From Bdellovibrio bacteriovorus HD100 (GTDB lineage: Bacteria > Bdellovibrionota > Bdellovibrionia > Bdellovibrionales > Bdellovibrionaceae), in the NCBI RefSeq assembly GCF_000196175.1, contig NC_005363.1, positions 2,914,001 through 2,978,000 of the forward strand: a stretch of DNA of 64,000 nt, in the 5' to 3' direction. The position numbers were made by a program, and so were the translations under genes. Position 1 is the first letter of the stretch. Every line of letters begins with the position of its first letter. The notes beneath the pieces were generated by a model that saw only the letters and a list, made by a program, of their open reading frames with translations, did not search any database and was not told the origin of the DNA. Positions 1 through 7,926 of the stretch are shown one piece after another.

Positions 1-1153
1 CAACGATCCCTGCAGTCACCTCCGCCGGGGAATGCAGGCAAAGGACCGCGATATTGGCTGGGGTTTCCTTGTCCAGAATCTGCTGACGTTCTTCTTCACG
101 CATTTTCAGCACGAATGAGAATGGATTTGTTTCATCAGAGGACATCTCGTGCTCAACATAAGCCGCCAGAATCGCCTTATAAACATTGCGAACCGCAGTT
201 TCAGACTCAGATTTCGTGGTGTTGCCTTCGCGCTCTTTCACCGCTTTCCCCAGACGAGCCCAGGCCATCGCCGGCACATCTGTGAACACGCGTTTGGAAG
301 TGTCCCAACCCAGGAACTCCATCAACAACGAAGCATCGCCAGCGGATTCATTCAAGGTGAACTCTGTCACTGCACGAGATGCCAGTTGCGGGTATTGAGC
401 CGCAATCGCCAGAATGTGCTGTTTCACGGCGTCCATATTGAACTGCGGCTCCACCACAGCGGCAGCGGCTGGTTCTGTTGCTGCTGCCACAACCTCTTCC
501 GGCTTCTCTTCGCCATCCTGGTCTTTTTCAGTGTGTTTGTATTCGTGGTTTTCTTTCAGTTCCTTGCGCGGATCCTGTGCACGACCGCGTCTCCACGCCC
601 AGAACATCAGGCCGGACAAAGCCAGCAATGACATGATCACGATCAGAGTCCACATTTTCCAGGTCAGCTCAGGCAGAATATCCGGCTTGGGCTCGGCCTT
701 TGGCGGATCTGCCGGAAGCTCAATGCGTTTGACCGTGACAGAATCACCCGCGGTCGCATCCAGATGCAATTTGGAAGTCAAAAGCTCTTTAATGATCTTT
801 TCTGTCTCGGGATTCACATTACGGGACAAAACCACAGAAATATCGGTTTTGGACTTCATCTCGTGAAGTTTATTGGTGGCTTTACCCAAAGTGGGAGCAT
901 CGCCCATCAAAGGCATGCCCGGCAGATACTGAACGTCCATTTCGTCATGGAACTCTTTCAGCTTCTTTTCATCACGGTCCATTTCGATGGCCACGACCAG
1001 AGTGTAGTCCGTGGGACGCAAAATCGTGTTCAGAACACTGCGCGCACGGGCTTCGTACACTGTTTCAAGAGATCCGATCTCTTCTATGTACTGGGCGAAG
1101 GACACCTGAGAAAACATCAACGACAGAAGAAGTGCAGAAAAACGTTTCATCAT
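1..1153 (-). CDS. FliF-FliG-like membrane fusion protein (3' end outside window)
   Basis: Partial gene; 384 codons are visible and the C-terminus lies beyond base 1. A signal peptide (about residues 1-21) is followed by a FliF-like stretch: LETVYEARARSVL near 29-41, TLVVAIEMD near 51-59, and AGDSVTVKRIEL near 135-146, which resembles the RGDSVTV segment before the last FliF membrane helix. One transmembrane helix spans about 166-188. The cytoplasmic part (240 onward) looks like FliG: NPFSFVLKM at 343-351 and KETPANIAVL at 362-371 match the FliG segment around the EHPQTIA motif. The large ring-building periplasmic part of normal FliF is missing. The start overlaps the upstream stop as ATGA, with a second ATG directly after it. 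It is last of the four operon genes seen here. A rotor-like role is inferred from domains; the FliG torque helix would lie outside the window. Confidence 0.72.
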   Translation of the reverse strand, partial: MMKRFSALLLSLMFSQVSFAQYIEEIGSLETVYEARARSVLNTILRPTDYTLVVAIEMDRDEKKLKEFHDEMDVQYLPGMPLMGDAPTLGKATNKLHEMKSKTDISVVLSRNVNPETEKIIKELLTSKLHLDATAGDSVTVKRIELPADPPKAEPKPDILPELTWKMWTLIVIMSLLALSGLMFWAWRRGRAQDPRKELKENHEYKHTEKDQDGEEKPEEVVAAATEPAAAAVVEPQFNMDAVKQHILAIAAQYPQLASRAVTEFTLNESAGDASLLMEFLGWDTSKRVFTDVPAMAWARLGKAVKEREGNTTKSESETAVRNVYKAILAAYVEHEMSSDETNPFSFVLKMREEERQQILDKETPANIAVLCLHSPAEVTAGIV

Positions 1154-2127
1154 TTGATCCCTTTATCTTTCGCGAGAATGGCACCTGCCAGCATTTTAAG
1201 GTGCGGATACTGAGACTGCTTTTCGATCCTTTGGATATCTGCGGTGAACTCACTCACCACATTCAGCTCCTGAACAGCCACGAGGAAGCTGTCTTCCCAG
1301 ACTTCATCCTTGCTCTTGGCGGCCTCCGCCAGATGCTTTTTCAGGTCGCCCTGAATCAGGGAATGATTCAGTACCAGTTGCTTGTACACAAACGGCTTCA
1401 TCGCCTTTGGATAATTTGCATAATTTTTGTAAACACGGTTCAAAAGCTCCTTACGAGCCTCGCCGTCACGCACACGGGCCAGCATCTGCAGGCCTTCATT
1501 CACTTCGGTTTTGGAAAGCAGCATTTTGCCCAGCAAAACCCGGCCTTCACTACTGAGAGGCTCGGTCTGAATCAGCACATCCGCCACAATTTCACGGCGG
1601 AAAGCATCACGGCTGGTTTTGTGGAAGCTCTCAATTTTTTTCAAATCTTCAGCAGCCGGAGTCCCCAGACGCAGCAAGGTTTTTGCTGCAAAACTGTGGA
1701 CCTGTGCCGCATCCCCGACAACACCCTTGTTGGCCTCAGTCAGGAAGTTGACAATTTTGGACTGCAGCGCCTGCACGTCCTTCTTTTCTTCCGCTTTCCA
1801 CTGGATGTTGGAGACATCCAGCACATAGATACTGGCCTGGAAAAACTCTTTGTTTTCTTTCATTGTACGCTCTGGCCCAAACGATGCCATCAGCGTTGTG
1901 AAGTCGTGTTGCTTCCAAGCCTGCCCCGTCCTGGAGGACAAATGGGTGTTCACCGCCATAGAGTGGGACTTTTTAAGTTCATCCCAGGTCCCTTGACCCG
2001 AACGGATTCCCGCTTGGCGCGCCTGTGGCTTTTGGCTTTGCAGATAGCCTGCATAGCCCAATGCCGCGCCAACAACCAGCACGGCCCCCACGATGACACG
2101 TTTTTTGTTTGTGTTTTTATCAGACAT
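1150..2127 (-). CDS. Single-pass membrane protein with helical repeats
   Basis: 325 residues. The N-terminus is short and basic, then comes one membrane helix at about residues 9-28 (VIVGAVLVVGAALGYAGYL). The rest is largely alpha-helical and probably periplasmic, with repeat-like segments from about 120 to 320 that resemble HEAT/TPR-type solenoids (for example AKTLLRLGTPAAEDLKKIES). I cannot assign a family. It overlaps its downstream neighbour, the FliF-FliG-like gene, by 4 bp (ATGA) and abuts the upstream barrel gene by one base, so the group is very likely translated as a coupled unit. A scaffold role beside the FliF-FliG-like protein is inferred from position only. Confidence 0.75.
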   Translation of the reverse strand: MSDKNTNKKRVIVGAVLVVGAALGYAGYLQSQKPQARQAGIRSGQGTWDELKKSHSMAVNTHLSSRTGQAWKQHDFTTLMASFGPERTMKENKEFFQASIYVLDVSNIQWKAEEKKDVQALQSKIVNFLTEANKGVVGDAAQVHSFAAKTLLRLGTPAAEDLKKIESFHKTSRDAFRREIVADVLIQTEPLSSEGRVLLGKMLLSKTEVNEGLQMLARVRDGEARKELLNRVYKNYANYPKAMKPFVYKQLVLNHSLIQGDLKKHLAEAAKSKDEVWEDSFLVAVQELNVVSEFTADIQRIEKQSQYPHLKMLAGAILAKDKGIK

Positions 2128-2711
2128 CAGTCAAACCCCACAAAACGAAGACCCGCAAAAAGGGTCATAAAGCTATATTTGACGTTCTCATCTTCTGATG
2201 ACGGCGCCGTCAGACTGGAACCCATGGAAACCTGCCCGATCAGCAGCAAATCAGACATCACCGGAATTTCAACGCCGCCCCGGATGGTCAAATCGATCAA
2301 AGAAGCATTGAAGTCATCCACCGCCAGATTGCTCAAGCCCAGGTTTGCGGCAATGAACGGAGTTGGACGCCAGATTTTTGCTTCCGAAGAACTGTCGACC
2401 ACAACGCGCATGCCATTAACACCAAACATATAGTAACGACCACCCAGCGCGATGCGCGTAAAGGGCAGCTGCTTGCCTCCGCCGCCCGCCATCTCCATAA
2501 AGGACAAAGTCAGGGCTGTGTTCAAGGCCGGATTATTGATCGAATAGTTCACTTCCATCGTGGTGGAAGATTCGATGGACTTGTCAACACCAGCACTGGG
2601 GAACTGATACTTCAAAGAAGTCATGCCCATGCTGACATCCCAATCAGATGTCAGCGCCGCATGAGCCGGAACGTACAAGAATAGAAAAATCAGCGCCCCA
2701 AGAAACTTCAT
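2127..2711 (-). CDS. Small outer-membrane beta-barrel protein
   Basis: 194 residues with a clear signal peptide (MKFLGALIFLFLYVPAHA). The mature part alternates polar and hydrophobic residues, with aromatic-rich strands such as RIALGGRYYMFGV and a C-terminal FAGLRFVGFD. This is what an eight-stranded outer-membrane barrel of the OmpA/OmpW size class looks like. No enzyme motif is visible. It abuts the lipoprotein gene upstream and the membrane protein downstream, so it is probably an envelope partner of the FliF-FliG-like operon. Barrel topology is inferred from pattern; function is unknown. Confidence 0.75.
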   Translation of the reverse strand: MKFLGALIFLFLYVPAHAALTSDWDVSMGMTSLKYQFPSAGVDKSIESSTTMEVNYSINNPALNTALTLSFMEMAGGGGKQLPFTRIALGGRYYMFGVNGMRVVVDSSSEAKIWRPTPFIAANLGLSNLAVDDFNASLIDLTIRGGVEIPVMSDLLLIGQVSMGSSLTAPSSEDENVKYSFMTLFAGLRFVGFD

Positions 2712-3619
2712 CAGCGAACCCTGTTTTCATTACGCTTTTCGATTTCCACGTTGGAAGCCGGATAGCGCATTTCGGCCCCTGTTTTTGGCAATGGAGCCAT
2801 TCCCAGACGCTGATAGACGTCGGACAGATACTGATAAGCCACTTTGTTGTATGGATCGATTTTCAAACAGCGTTCCCAGGCGATTTTCGCGCCTTCAAAG
2901 TCCTTCTGCAGGTACTTGATGGAGCCTTTCAACAGCCACGCATTGTTCGAGTACTCATCCAGTTGCAACGCTTTGTCGATTTCGACAAGGGCTTTGTCAT
3001 ACTGGCCCTTTACAATCAACTGCTGGCCCTGGAAGACAAAACCCACCACCCGATCCGTGCGATCACGTTCGGCAGAGGGCATGCCTCCGGAAAGACGCGG
3101 AGAAAACAAAGCATCCTTATAGAATGAAGACGTGTTTTCCAGAAGCGCGACACGAAGTTTAAGCTCCTGCATTTCTGCCAGCAGCTCTTCCATTCTTTTG
3201 TCTTCAGGCTTTTTGTCCTTGTCCTCCGGCTTTGGCTTTTGTGGATCATTCTTTTTCTGATCCTCATTCTGAGCCAGCTCTTCCGCCTTCTTTTCCTCGT
3301 CGGACAAAGGATCCATACGAGTCGCCACCGCAAGGCTTTCCCCTTCGTTGACTTTGACCATGACTTCTTTTGTGCGATAGTTCTGCTTTTCAAAGATCAG
3401 GAAGAACACATCACCGAGCTTTGATTCCTCTTTCACCTGAAGAGGAGCGATGCCCAGAAGTTTCTTCTCCTGACTTTGCACGTCCTTGATGTAAACCTTG
3501 GCGCCGTTGGGATAGGACTTGATTGAATACTTTCCTGCGCATGCAGAAAGCAACACTGGCACCAGAGTTACAGACAACAATCCAAGTTGCCTTGCAGTTA
3601 AGATTTTCATTACCACCAT
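2711..3619 (-). CDS. PEGA/TPR lipoprotein
   Basis: 302 residues from the first ATG; a second in-frame ATG at 3610 (MKILTARQLG) is an equally likely start. A lipobox (LLSAC) ends the signal peptide. A PEGA-like domain follows at about residues 30-105 (SYPNGAKVYI, with repeated aromatic/valine strands), then a Lys/Glu-rich linker and coiled coil (about 110-165). At least two TPR units lie at about 200-270 (YDKALVEIDKALQLD, FEGAKIAWERCLKIDPYN). PEGA-TPR lipoproteins usually act as periplasmic or surface scaffolds. It is the first gene of the minus-strand operon that ends with the FliF-FliG-like protein, so it probably anchors that assembly to a membrane. Its intergenic region is shared with the divergent plus-strand barrel gene. 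Confidence 0.8.
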   Translation of the reverse strand: MVVMKILTARQLGLLSVTLVPVLLSACAGKYSIKSYPNGAKVYIKDVQSQEKKLLGIAPLQVKEESKLGDVFFLIFEKQNYRTKEVMVKVNEGESLAVATRMDPLSDEEKKAEELAQNEDQKKNDPQKPKPEDKDKKPEDKRMEELLAEMQELKLRVALLENTSSFYKDALFSPRLSGGMPSAERDRTDRVVGFVFQGQQLIVKGQYDKALVEIDKALQLDEYSNNAWLLKGSIKYLQKDFEGAKIAWERCLKIDPYNKVAYQYLSDVYQRLGMAPLPKTGAEMRYPASNVEIEKRNENRVR

Positions 3620-3640
3620 CCATCCTAGATTCGGGGTCTG

Positions 3641-3668
3641 TTGACTTCCTACATTTTCTCGGTAAGCT
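3641..3668 (+). promoter_or_regulatory. Possible sigma-70-type promoter for the barrel gene at 3686
   Basis: TTGACT at 3641-3646 is followed after 16 bp by TAAGCT at 3663-3668. The -35 match is good and the -10 match weak. The gene that follows has no obvious Shine-Dalgarno sequence, and this placement would give a leader of only about ten bases. Confidence 0.3.
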
Positions 3669-3685
3669 CGTAAATTAACAACTTT

Positions 3686-4303
3686 ATGAAGAGCTTACTA
3701 ACCTTAGTCCTATTCCTAACTGTTCCCCATCTTGCGAATGCGGAATTTCAAGCGCCGGTAATCCGCGCGAAGATGTCCATGTTCAGTACGACTGTATCCG
3801 CCGGTGAACAGGTTAACGAAGAGCCTTTGGGGTCCATGTTAACGCTCCAGCCGATGGTTCTATGGAACTTTCCTTCCATCAACTCCCGCATGGGAATCCA
3901 TTATATTATGGATTTCTCAAGCAATTACGGTTTCACCCCTATTTCCGGTATTGGGCTGACGGGATATTACTATTTGAAGGGTTTGCCGGCTTCTTACGAA
4001 ACAACGCCGGATGATACGCTGGTGCAGAAGTCCAAACCAGGCTTCTTTACGTTCGCCAGCTTCACGCCGGTGAATTTCAACTTGAATAAAAAAGAATCCA
4101 CCCCGAATGCGGGTGACGGTTTTTCTTTCAGTGCGCTTTTATATGAATTCATGCTGGGCGTGGGTTACGAATACCCACTTCGTCCCAATGCGCTGATCGC
4201 CGTGGAAATCTCCACCCGCGAGGCCAGCGGCGGAGACGGCAGTACAAAGTTCAGCTACTCCGGCCTGGGCCTGGGAATTTCCTTCACTACTTCCTACTAT
4301 TGA
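3686..4303 (+). CDS. Outer-membrane beta-barrel protein, unknown role
   Basis: 205 residues with a signal peptide (MKSLLTLVLFLTVPHLANA). The rest alternates hydrophobic and polar residues with many Tyr, Phe and Gly and ends in an aromatic segment (LGLGISFTTSYY), typical of a transported beta-barrel. No family is recognised. It is transcribed away from the PEGA lipoprotein operon and converges on motB, with a shared bidirectional terminator in between. It has no visible Shine-Dalgarno sequence before its ATG, so it may be translated from a short leader. Confidence 0.72.
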   Translation: MKSLLTLVLFLTVPHLANAEFQAPVIRAKMSMFSTTVSAGEQVNEEPLGSMLTLQPMVLWNFPSINSRMGIHYIMDFSSNYGFTPISGIGLTGYYYLKGLPASYETTPDDTLVQKSKPGFFTFASFTPVNFNLNKKESTPNAGDGFSFSALLYEFMLGVGYEYPLRPNALIAVEISTREASGGDGSTKFSYSGLGLGISFTTSYY

Positions 4304-4305
4304 AA

Positions 4306-4340
4306 CAAAAAAAGCGGCCCTGAGGCCGCTTTTCTTTTTT
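4306..4340. terminator. Bidirectional rho-independent terminator
   Basis: An AAAAGCGGCC / GGCCGCTTTT stem with a four-base loop is flanked by an A tract on one side and a T tract on the other. It can end both the plus-strand barrel gene and the minus-strand motB transcript. Confidence 0.88.
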
Positions 4341-4346
4341 GGCAAA

Positions 4347-5306
4347 CTACTGAGTCGCCGCAGGATTCAACTCAGATTCATACTTCTGAGCCTTGTTTTC
4401 CAGATCCTGGATCTTTCTTTGCAATTTATCCAGCTGCTGCTGTTTACGACGCTGCTCCTGCTGCTCTTTGTGACGCTTCTGAGCCTCATCGTATCTTGCC
4501 TGGGCCTGCTTCATTTTTTCCTGCAGACTGGCTTCACGCTGCTGATGTTCGATCTCTTCCTTGGTCAGCTGCTTGGAGAACTGTTTTTGCTGAAGCTTGT
4601 AGGCCGCTTCGGCATCGTCCAGTGTCACCGCCACCACCACACGGCGGTTCAGGACCTTGTTGGCCGGGATTGACACCCCTGCCTTGTCCACTTCCGGCGC
4701 CAGAGGATGACTGGATCCGAAACCGGCTGCTGAAAGCAGCTTGGAGTCGACCCCACTTTCTTCAAAATAACGAACCACCGAGCTTGCCCGCAAAGAAGAC
4801 AACTCCCAGTTGGACTTCACCAGACCGCTTTGAATCGCGTCGCTGTCGGTGTGACCTTCCACCGCAATCTTGTTCACGCCCTCTATTGAGCGTAAAGCAC
4901 TGACCACCCGGCGCAGATTCGGCTTGGCCGTCTCTTTCACTTCCACCGCTCCGGAGTCAAACAACACTTCGCCGTCGAATTTCAACAGCAGGGTGTTATT
5001 GCCGTCCTTGATGATCTCCACGCCATTCAGGTCGCCGGAGCCTTTAAGGATGTTCATGATTTTTTGTTCAGCCAGCAATGCCGCACTGACTTCCTTGATG
5101 TTACCACCGAAGTACTTTGCCACTTCCTTACGAACCAGATCGAACTTTGTATTGTCAAAGCGGGACATCGAATACATAAGAACGAAGAATCCGAAGAGAA
5201 GCGTCATCATGTCGGCGTAACTGACAAGCCAGTTGGATTCGTCATGAGCCATTTCATGCTCATGCTCCTCCAAATGCACTCTGCTGCGTTTATTACGCTC
5301 TCCCAT
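4347..5306 (-). CDS. motB: MotB-type stator protein with C-terminal coiled-coil extension
   Basis: 319 residues. The cytoplasmic N-terminus leads into the single membrane helix that carries the proton/sodium-binding aspartate, Asp32 (SYADMMTLLFGFF). A plug/linker follows, then an OmpA-like peptidoglycan-binding domain at about 115-232 (VEGHTDSD, LSSLRASSV, NRRVVV). Unusually, about 80 further residues follow (roughly 235-312), very rich in Gln, Lys and Glu and strongly predicted by pattern to form a coiled coil; ordinary MotB ends soon after the OmpA fold. It starts just after motA ends. B. bacteriovorus is known to carry several motAB pairs that serve its flagellum. The tail would reach into the periplasm and could contact another envelope protein; that is inference. 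Confidence 0.93.
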   Translation of the reverse strand: MGERNKRSRVHLEEHEHEMAHDESNWLVSYADMMTLLFGFFVLMYSMSRFDNTKFDLVRKEVAKYFGGNIKEVSAALLAEQKIMNILKGSGDLNGVEIIKDGNNTLLLKFDGEVLFDSGAVEVKETAKPNLRRVVSALRSIEGVNKIAVEGHTDSDAIQSGLVKSNWELSSLRASSVVRYFEESGVDSKLLSAAGFGSSHPLAPEVDKAGVSIPANKVLNRRVVVAVTLDDAEAAYKLQQKQFSKQLTKEEIEHQQREASLQEKMKQAQARYDEAQKRHKEQQEQRRKQQQLDKLQRKIQDLENKAQKYESELNPAATQ

Positions 5307-5308
5307 AT

Positions 5309-6118
5309 TTACGCCGCCTTCTTCGCTGTATCCACTTTCAGAGCACCGTCATCCTCGCGCTGAGCAGGAGACAGGAAAGACTTCAGATATTCCTTGATAA
5401 ACAAAGGGTGCTTCTTTTCGTGAACCAGAAGAATTCCTTCTTTGATGATTTCACGCAAGGTCACGTCGGCTTTGGAAACCGTCTGCAGCTTTTCGGAAAT
5501 CGGGATCAAAATCAGATTGGCCACAACCAGACCATAGAATGTCGCCACCAGCGCGGTTGCCATCGCGGGACCGATACGATCCTGCGCACCCGGCTCACCC
5601 AGTGTTTGCAACAGGGAAATCATCCCCAGTGTCGCACCCAAAAGACCGAATGCCGGCGGGAAGCGGGACATCGTATGCCAAACTTTGATTTCTTCATCAT
5701 CGCGCTTCTTTTTACCACGCAGGGCATTTGTCAGAACGTCTGCCAGCTCATCGTAGTTAAAACCATATTCCACCAACAACTTCACACCGTCTTTGATGAA
5801 CGGATGAGTCTCTGGCTTCATCAACGCAGGAACGGATTTTGGGTCACGGCGATAGGCTTCCGAGATTTCCACGATAGTTCCAATGGTGCCCAGATAGTCG
5901 ACTCTTTCACGACCCAGCATTTTGCGGGTGACGATCTTCAGGGCTGTCCAAAGACTCTTGAAGTTGAAGCTCAACAGAGCCACGGTCAAAGTACCACCGA
6001 TTACAAGCACGATCCCGTGCACATCGGCGAACACCTTCGGATTCTTTGCCGCATCGAGGATTGAAAATACTGCAATACTGACTGCAGCCAAAATACCTAA
6101 AAGCCCCGCTATATTCAT
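5309..6118 (-). CDS. motA: MotA/PomA-type stator protein
   Basis: 269 residues from ATG at 6118, chosen because it has a strong GGAGGA site and begins the first membrane helix (MNIAGLLGILAAVSIAVFS); an ATG further upstream would add 24 residues with no family resemblance. There are four membrane helices, a cytoplasmic loop with the conserved acidic/basic region (EAYRRDPKSVP), and the characteristic second pair of helices with PPAFGLLGATLGMI and GLVVANLILIPISEKL. It forms the ion-driven stator with MotB, which follows two bases later. The loop and helix pattern is more PomA-like than E. coli MotA-like, which does not by itself settle whether protons or sodium are used. Confidence 0.93.
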   Translation of the reverse strand: MNIAGLLGILAAVSIAVFSILDAAKNPKVFADVHGIVLVIGGTLTVALLSFNFKSLWTALKIVTRKMLGRERVDYLGTIGTIVEISEAYRRDPKSVPALMKPETHPFIKDGVKLLVEYGFNYDELADVLTNALRGKKKRDDEEIKVWHTMSRFPPAFGLLGATLGMISLLQTLGEPGAQDRIGPAMATALVATFYGLVVANLILIPISEKLQTVSKADVTLREIIKEGILLVHEKKHPLFIKEYLKSFLSPAQREDDGALKVDTAKKAA

Positions 6119-6247
6119 AGTTCCTCCGGAATATATACAATTGTCCAAGCATCGTTTCGGAGGCCTGAGTGAGACTCGAAACTGTACCAAGGCTTAGATT
6201 TGGGGGTGTTCCGCAGTTGAGACTAAATTACCTGTTCCGCAATTCTA

Positions 6248-6253
6248 TATAAT
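6248..6253 (+). promoter_or_regulatory. Candidate -10 box for the gene at 6275
   Basis: A perfect TATAAT lies 22 bases before the ATG. A convincing -35 is not visible; TAAATT lies 18 bp upstream. A purine-rich ribosome site (GGGAGAG) follows. Confidence 0.4.
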
Positions 6254-6274
6254 GAAGGGAACAGGGAGAGTGGA

Positions 6275-6706
6275 ATGACGAGCCTTATTATTGGTGCATG
6301 TCTTGTGATCTTTGCGATCGAGGGACTTCTGATCAGTTTGGAGTACTTCAAGATGCAGAAGAATACAAAATTGCAATCCGCACTGGATAAAGCCAACAGC
6401 GACAAAGACCTTCTGGGCCAACGTCTGGCGCAGGCGGAGCGCGATCTGCAAAACGCGCGTGCTGAGGTTCAGGGCATTTATGTACTATGGAACAAATCTC
6501 TGGAATCCGAAAAGACCATGCGCCATGAACTGCATGTCGCCAAGACACAACTGACCTATCTTGCACAAAAAGTGATTCAGGGGGTTCCTGCTCCGAAAGT
6601 CAGCCCCCAGGCGGCGTACTGGGAAACTCAAGAGCGCACTCCGGAAGTGGCCGTTTCCAAAAACGTCCACCGGGAAAGTTATCAAGCCAATATGGATTTC
6701 ATCTAG
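6275..6706 (+). CDS. Small membrane-anchored coiled-coil protein
   Basis: 143 residues. An N-terminal membrane helix (about 3-22, SLIIGACLVIFAIEGLLISL) is followed by a charged heptad-like coiled coil at about 28-100 (KLQSALDKANSDKDLLGQRL). A less ordered tail contains PAPKVSPQAA. There is no signal peptidase site, so it is probably an inner-membrane protein. It is divergent from motA, and its stop overlaps the stop of the minus-strand gene at 6703 by 4 bp. I do not recognise a family. It could be a structural partner of either flanking envelope operon, but that is guilt by position only. Confidence 0.75.
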   Translation: MTSLIIGACLVIFAIEGLLISLEYFKMQKNTKLQSALDKANSDKDLLGQRLAQAERDLQNARAEVQGIYVLWNKSLESEKTMRHELHVAKTQLTYLAQKVIQGVPAPKVSPQAAYWETQERTPEVAVSKNVHRESYQANMDFI

Positions 6707-7926
6707 AGAGGACACTGCAAGAGCGCGTATTCCACCCCGCTCTTGCTGTTTTCCACAAACAGGTGTCTTCCCCCTGGAAGCACCGTCCACAATCCCCGCT
6801 CCGACATCGCCTTCACCGCCACCTTGTCAGTCACAGTAAACTTCTTTGCTTCCCCTGCCGGGGCGGCCACGGTCAGTCCGTATTCTTTCAAAATATTATA
6901 AGGTCTTTTTCGTTCTGCGTACCAGACTGCGCGAGGCTCCTGCTCGCCATAGACTTTGTACTCTTCGCGATAATCCAAAGGCTCCCCGGTTTCAACGGCC
7001 AAAGCCGCCGGCGCTCCTTGCAAATGAGTCAAAGGATAGAAAGCCCACTTTTCATCGCGCTCCAGCCAACCGCTGGTTTTAAAACCGATCTGCTCATAAG
7101 GTGCCACTACAAAGTCCGAAAAAGGATTGGTGCCGGCGTCCACTGATAGCCTTTGCGTTTCAAGACTCAAACGATCCGGAGCGACCTTATAGACCGCAAA
7201 GTCTTTGCCTTCACCGCTGGAATACGCCAGCAATCCGGGCTCGATACGCACACGGGCTTTGCCATTGGAATATTCCTGCCCGCACTTCAGCACACTGAGC
7301 ATATTACCGGATTCGACTCCCATCAGGGTGTCCGGGGATCTTGGGACTTCGCGCGGAATCACACTCTGCCAGGCCTGGCTATTGTAGAACCCCAGGCGTC
7401 CGTTAGCTTCCAAGGAAACAAAGGTACTCTGATTCAGGCGTCTGAAGATCACATCAGACTTCCAGTTGTGGCCACAGACCCCCAGTTGGTTCAGCATTAT
7501 TGCGCTGTCGCCCTCCATTCGGATTGGCAGCGTGCGCCCGCTATCAGTGCGCACAAAGGCCATATTGCCGAAAGTCGCAGCAAGGGAATATCTGGATTCT
7601 TCAAACGGATAAATAGCGTTGGCAATTGTCGACTTGGGTTCTAAATACGGAGTGAAGTCCTGAGTAAAACCCAATTTATTCACAATCCAGGTGTCGCCCT
7701 TGGCATTCAAGGTCAACGCACGATAGTCGCCGTCAGCAAAACGATCCATCGCTGCCAGCATCGAGGTCTGTTCAAAACGCCCGGACTTCATGGTCGTGCA
7801 TTCCGGAAGCTTGGGGCGTGGCTTGCTGTTTTCAAAGATCATCGCCAGCACCAGCCCCAGGGCAATAACCACTGCCAGGATCACGGGGACTTTAATAAAA
7901 AACGGAATGGCTTTTTTATTGGTCAT
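6703..7926 (-). CDS. Membrane-anchored periplasmic protein, last gene of surface-complex operon
   Basis: 407 residues. One N-terminal membrane helix at about 10-31 (FIKVPVILAVVIALGLVLAM) is followed by a large periplasmic domain made mostly of short beta strands with aromatic and Gly-Asp turns (DYRALTLNAKGDTWIV, RLGFYNSQAWQSV). This pattern fits a beta-propeller-like or WD-like fold without a clear family signature. It overlaps the upstream VWA gene by 11 bp, so translation is probably coupled. As the only inner-membrane-anchored member of the six-gene operon it could connect the surface proteins to the inner membrane. That role is inference; the fold call is weak. Confidence 0.72.
   Translation of the reverse strand: MTNKKAIPFFIKVPVILAVVIALGLVLAMIFENSKPRPKLPECTTMKSGRFEQTSMLAAMDRFADGDYRALTLNAKGDTWIVNKLGFTQDFTPYLEPKSTIANAIYPFEESRYSLAATFGNMAFVRTDSGRTLPIRMEGDSAIMLNQLGVCGHNWKSDVIFRRLNQSTFVSLEANGRLGFYNSQAWQSVIPREVPRSPDTLMGVESGNMLSVLKCGQEYSNGKARVRIEPGLLAYSSGEGKDFAVYKVAPDRLSLETQRLSVDAGTNPFSDFVVAPYEQIGFKTSGWLERDEKWAFYPLTHLQGAPAALAVETGEPLDYREEYKVYGEQEPRAVWYAERKRPYNILKEYGLTVAAPAGEAKKFTVTDKVAVKAMSERGLWTVLPGGRHLFVENSKSGVEYALLQCPL

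Noticed and set aside
1132-2433. 433-codon open frame on the plus strand
   Set aside because: It lies antisense to two well-formed, signal-bearing minus-strand genes, and its translation (many His, Gln and Phe) is typical of a shadow frame.
3686-6274. Frameshift or truncation in motA or motB
   Set aside because: Both frames are complete with all key residues, including Asp32 of MotB; the MotB tail is a true extension, not a read-through error.
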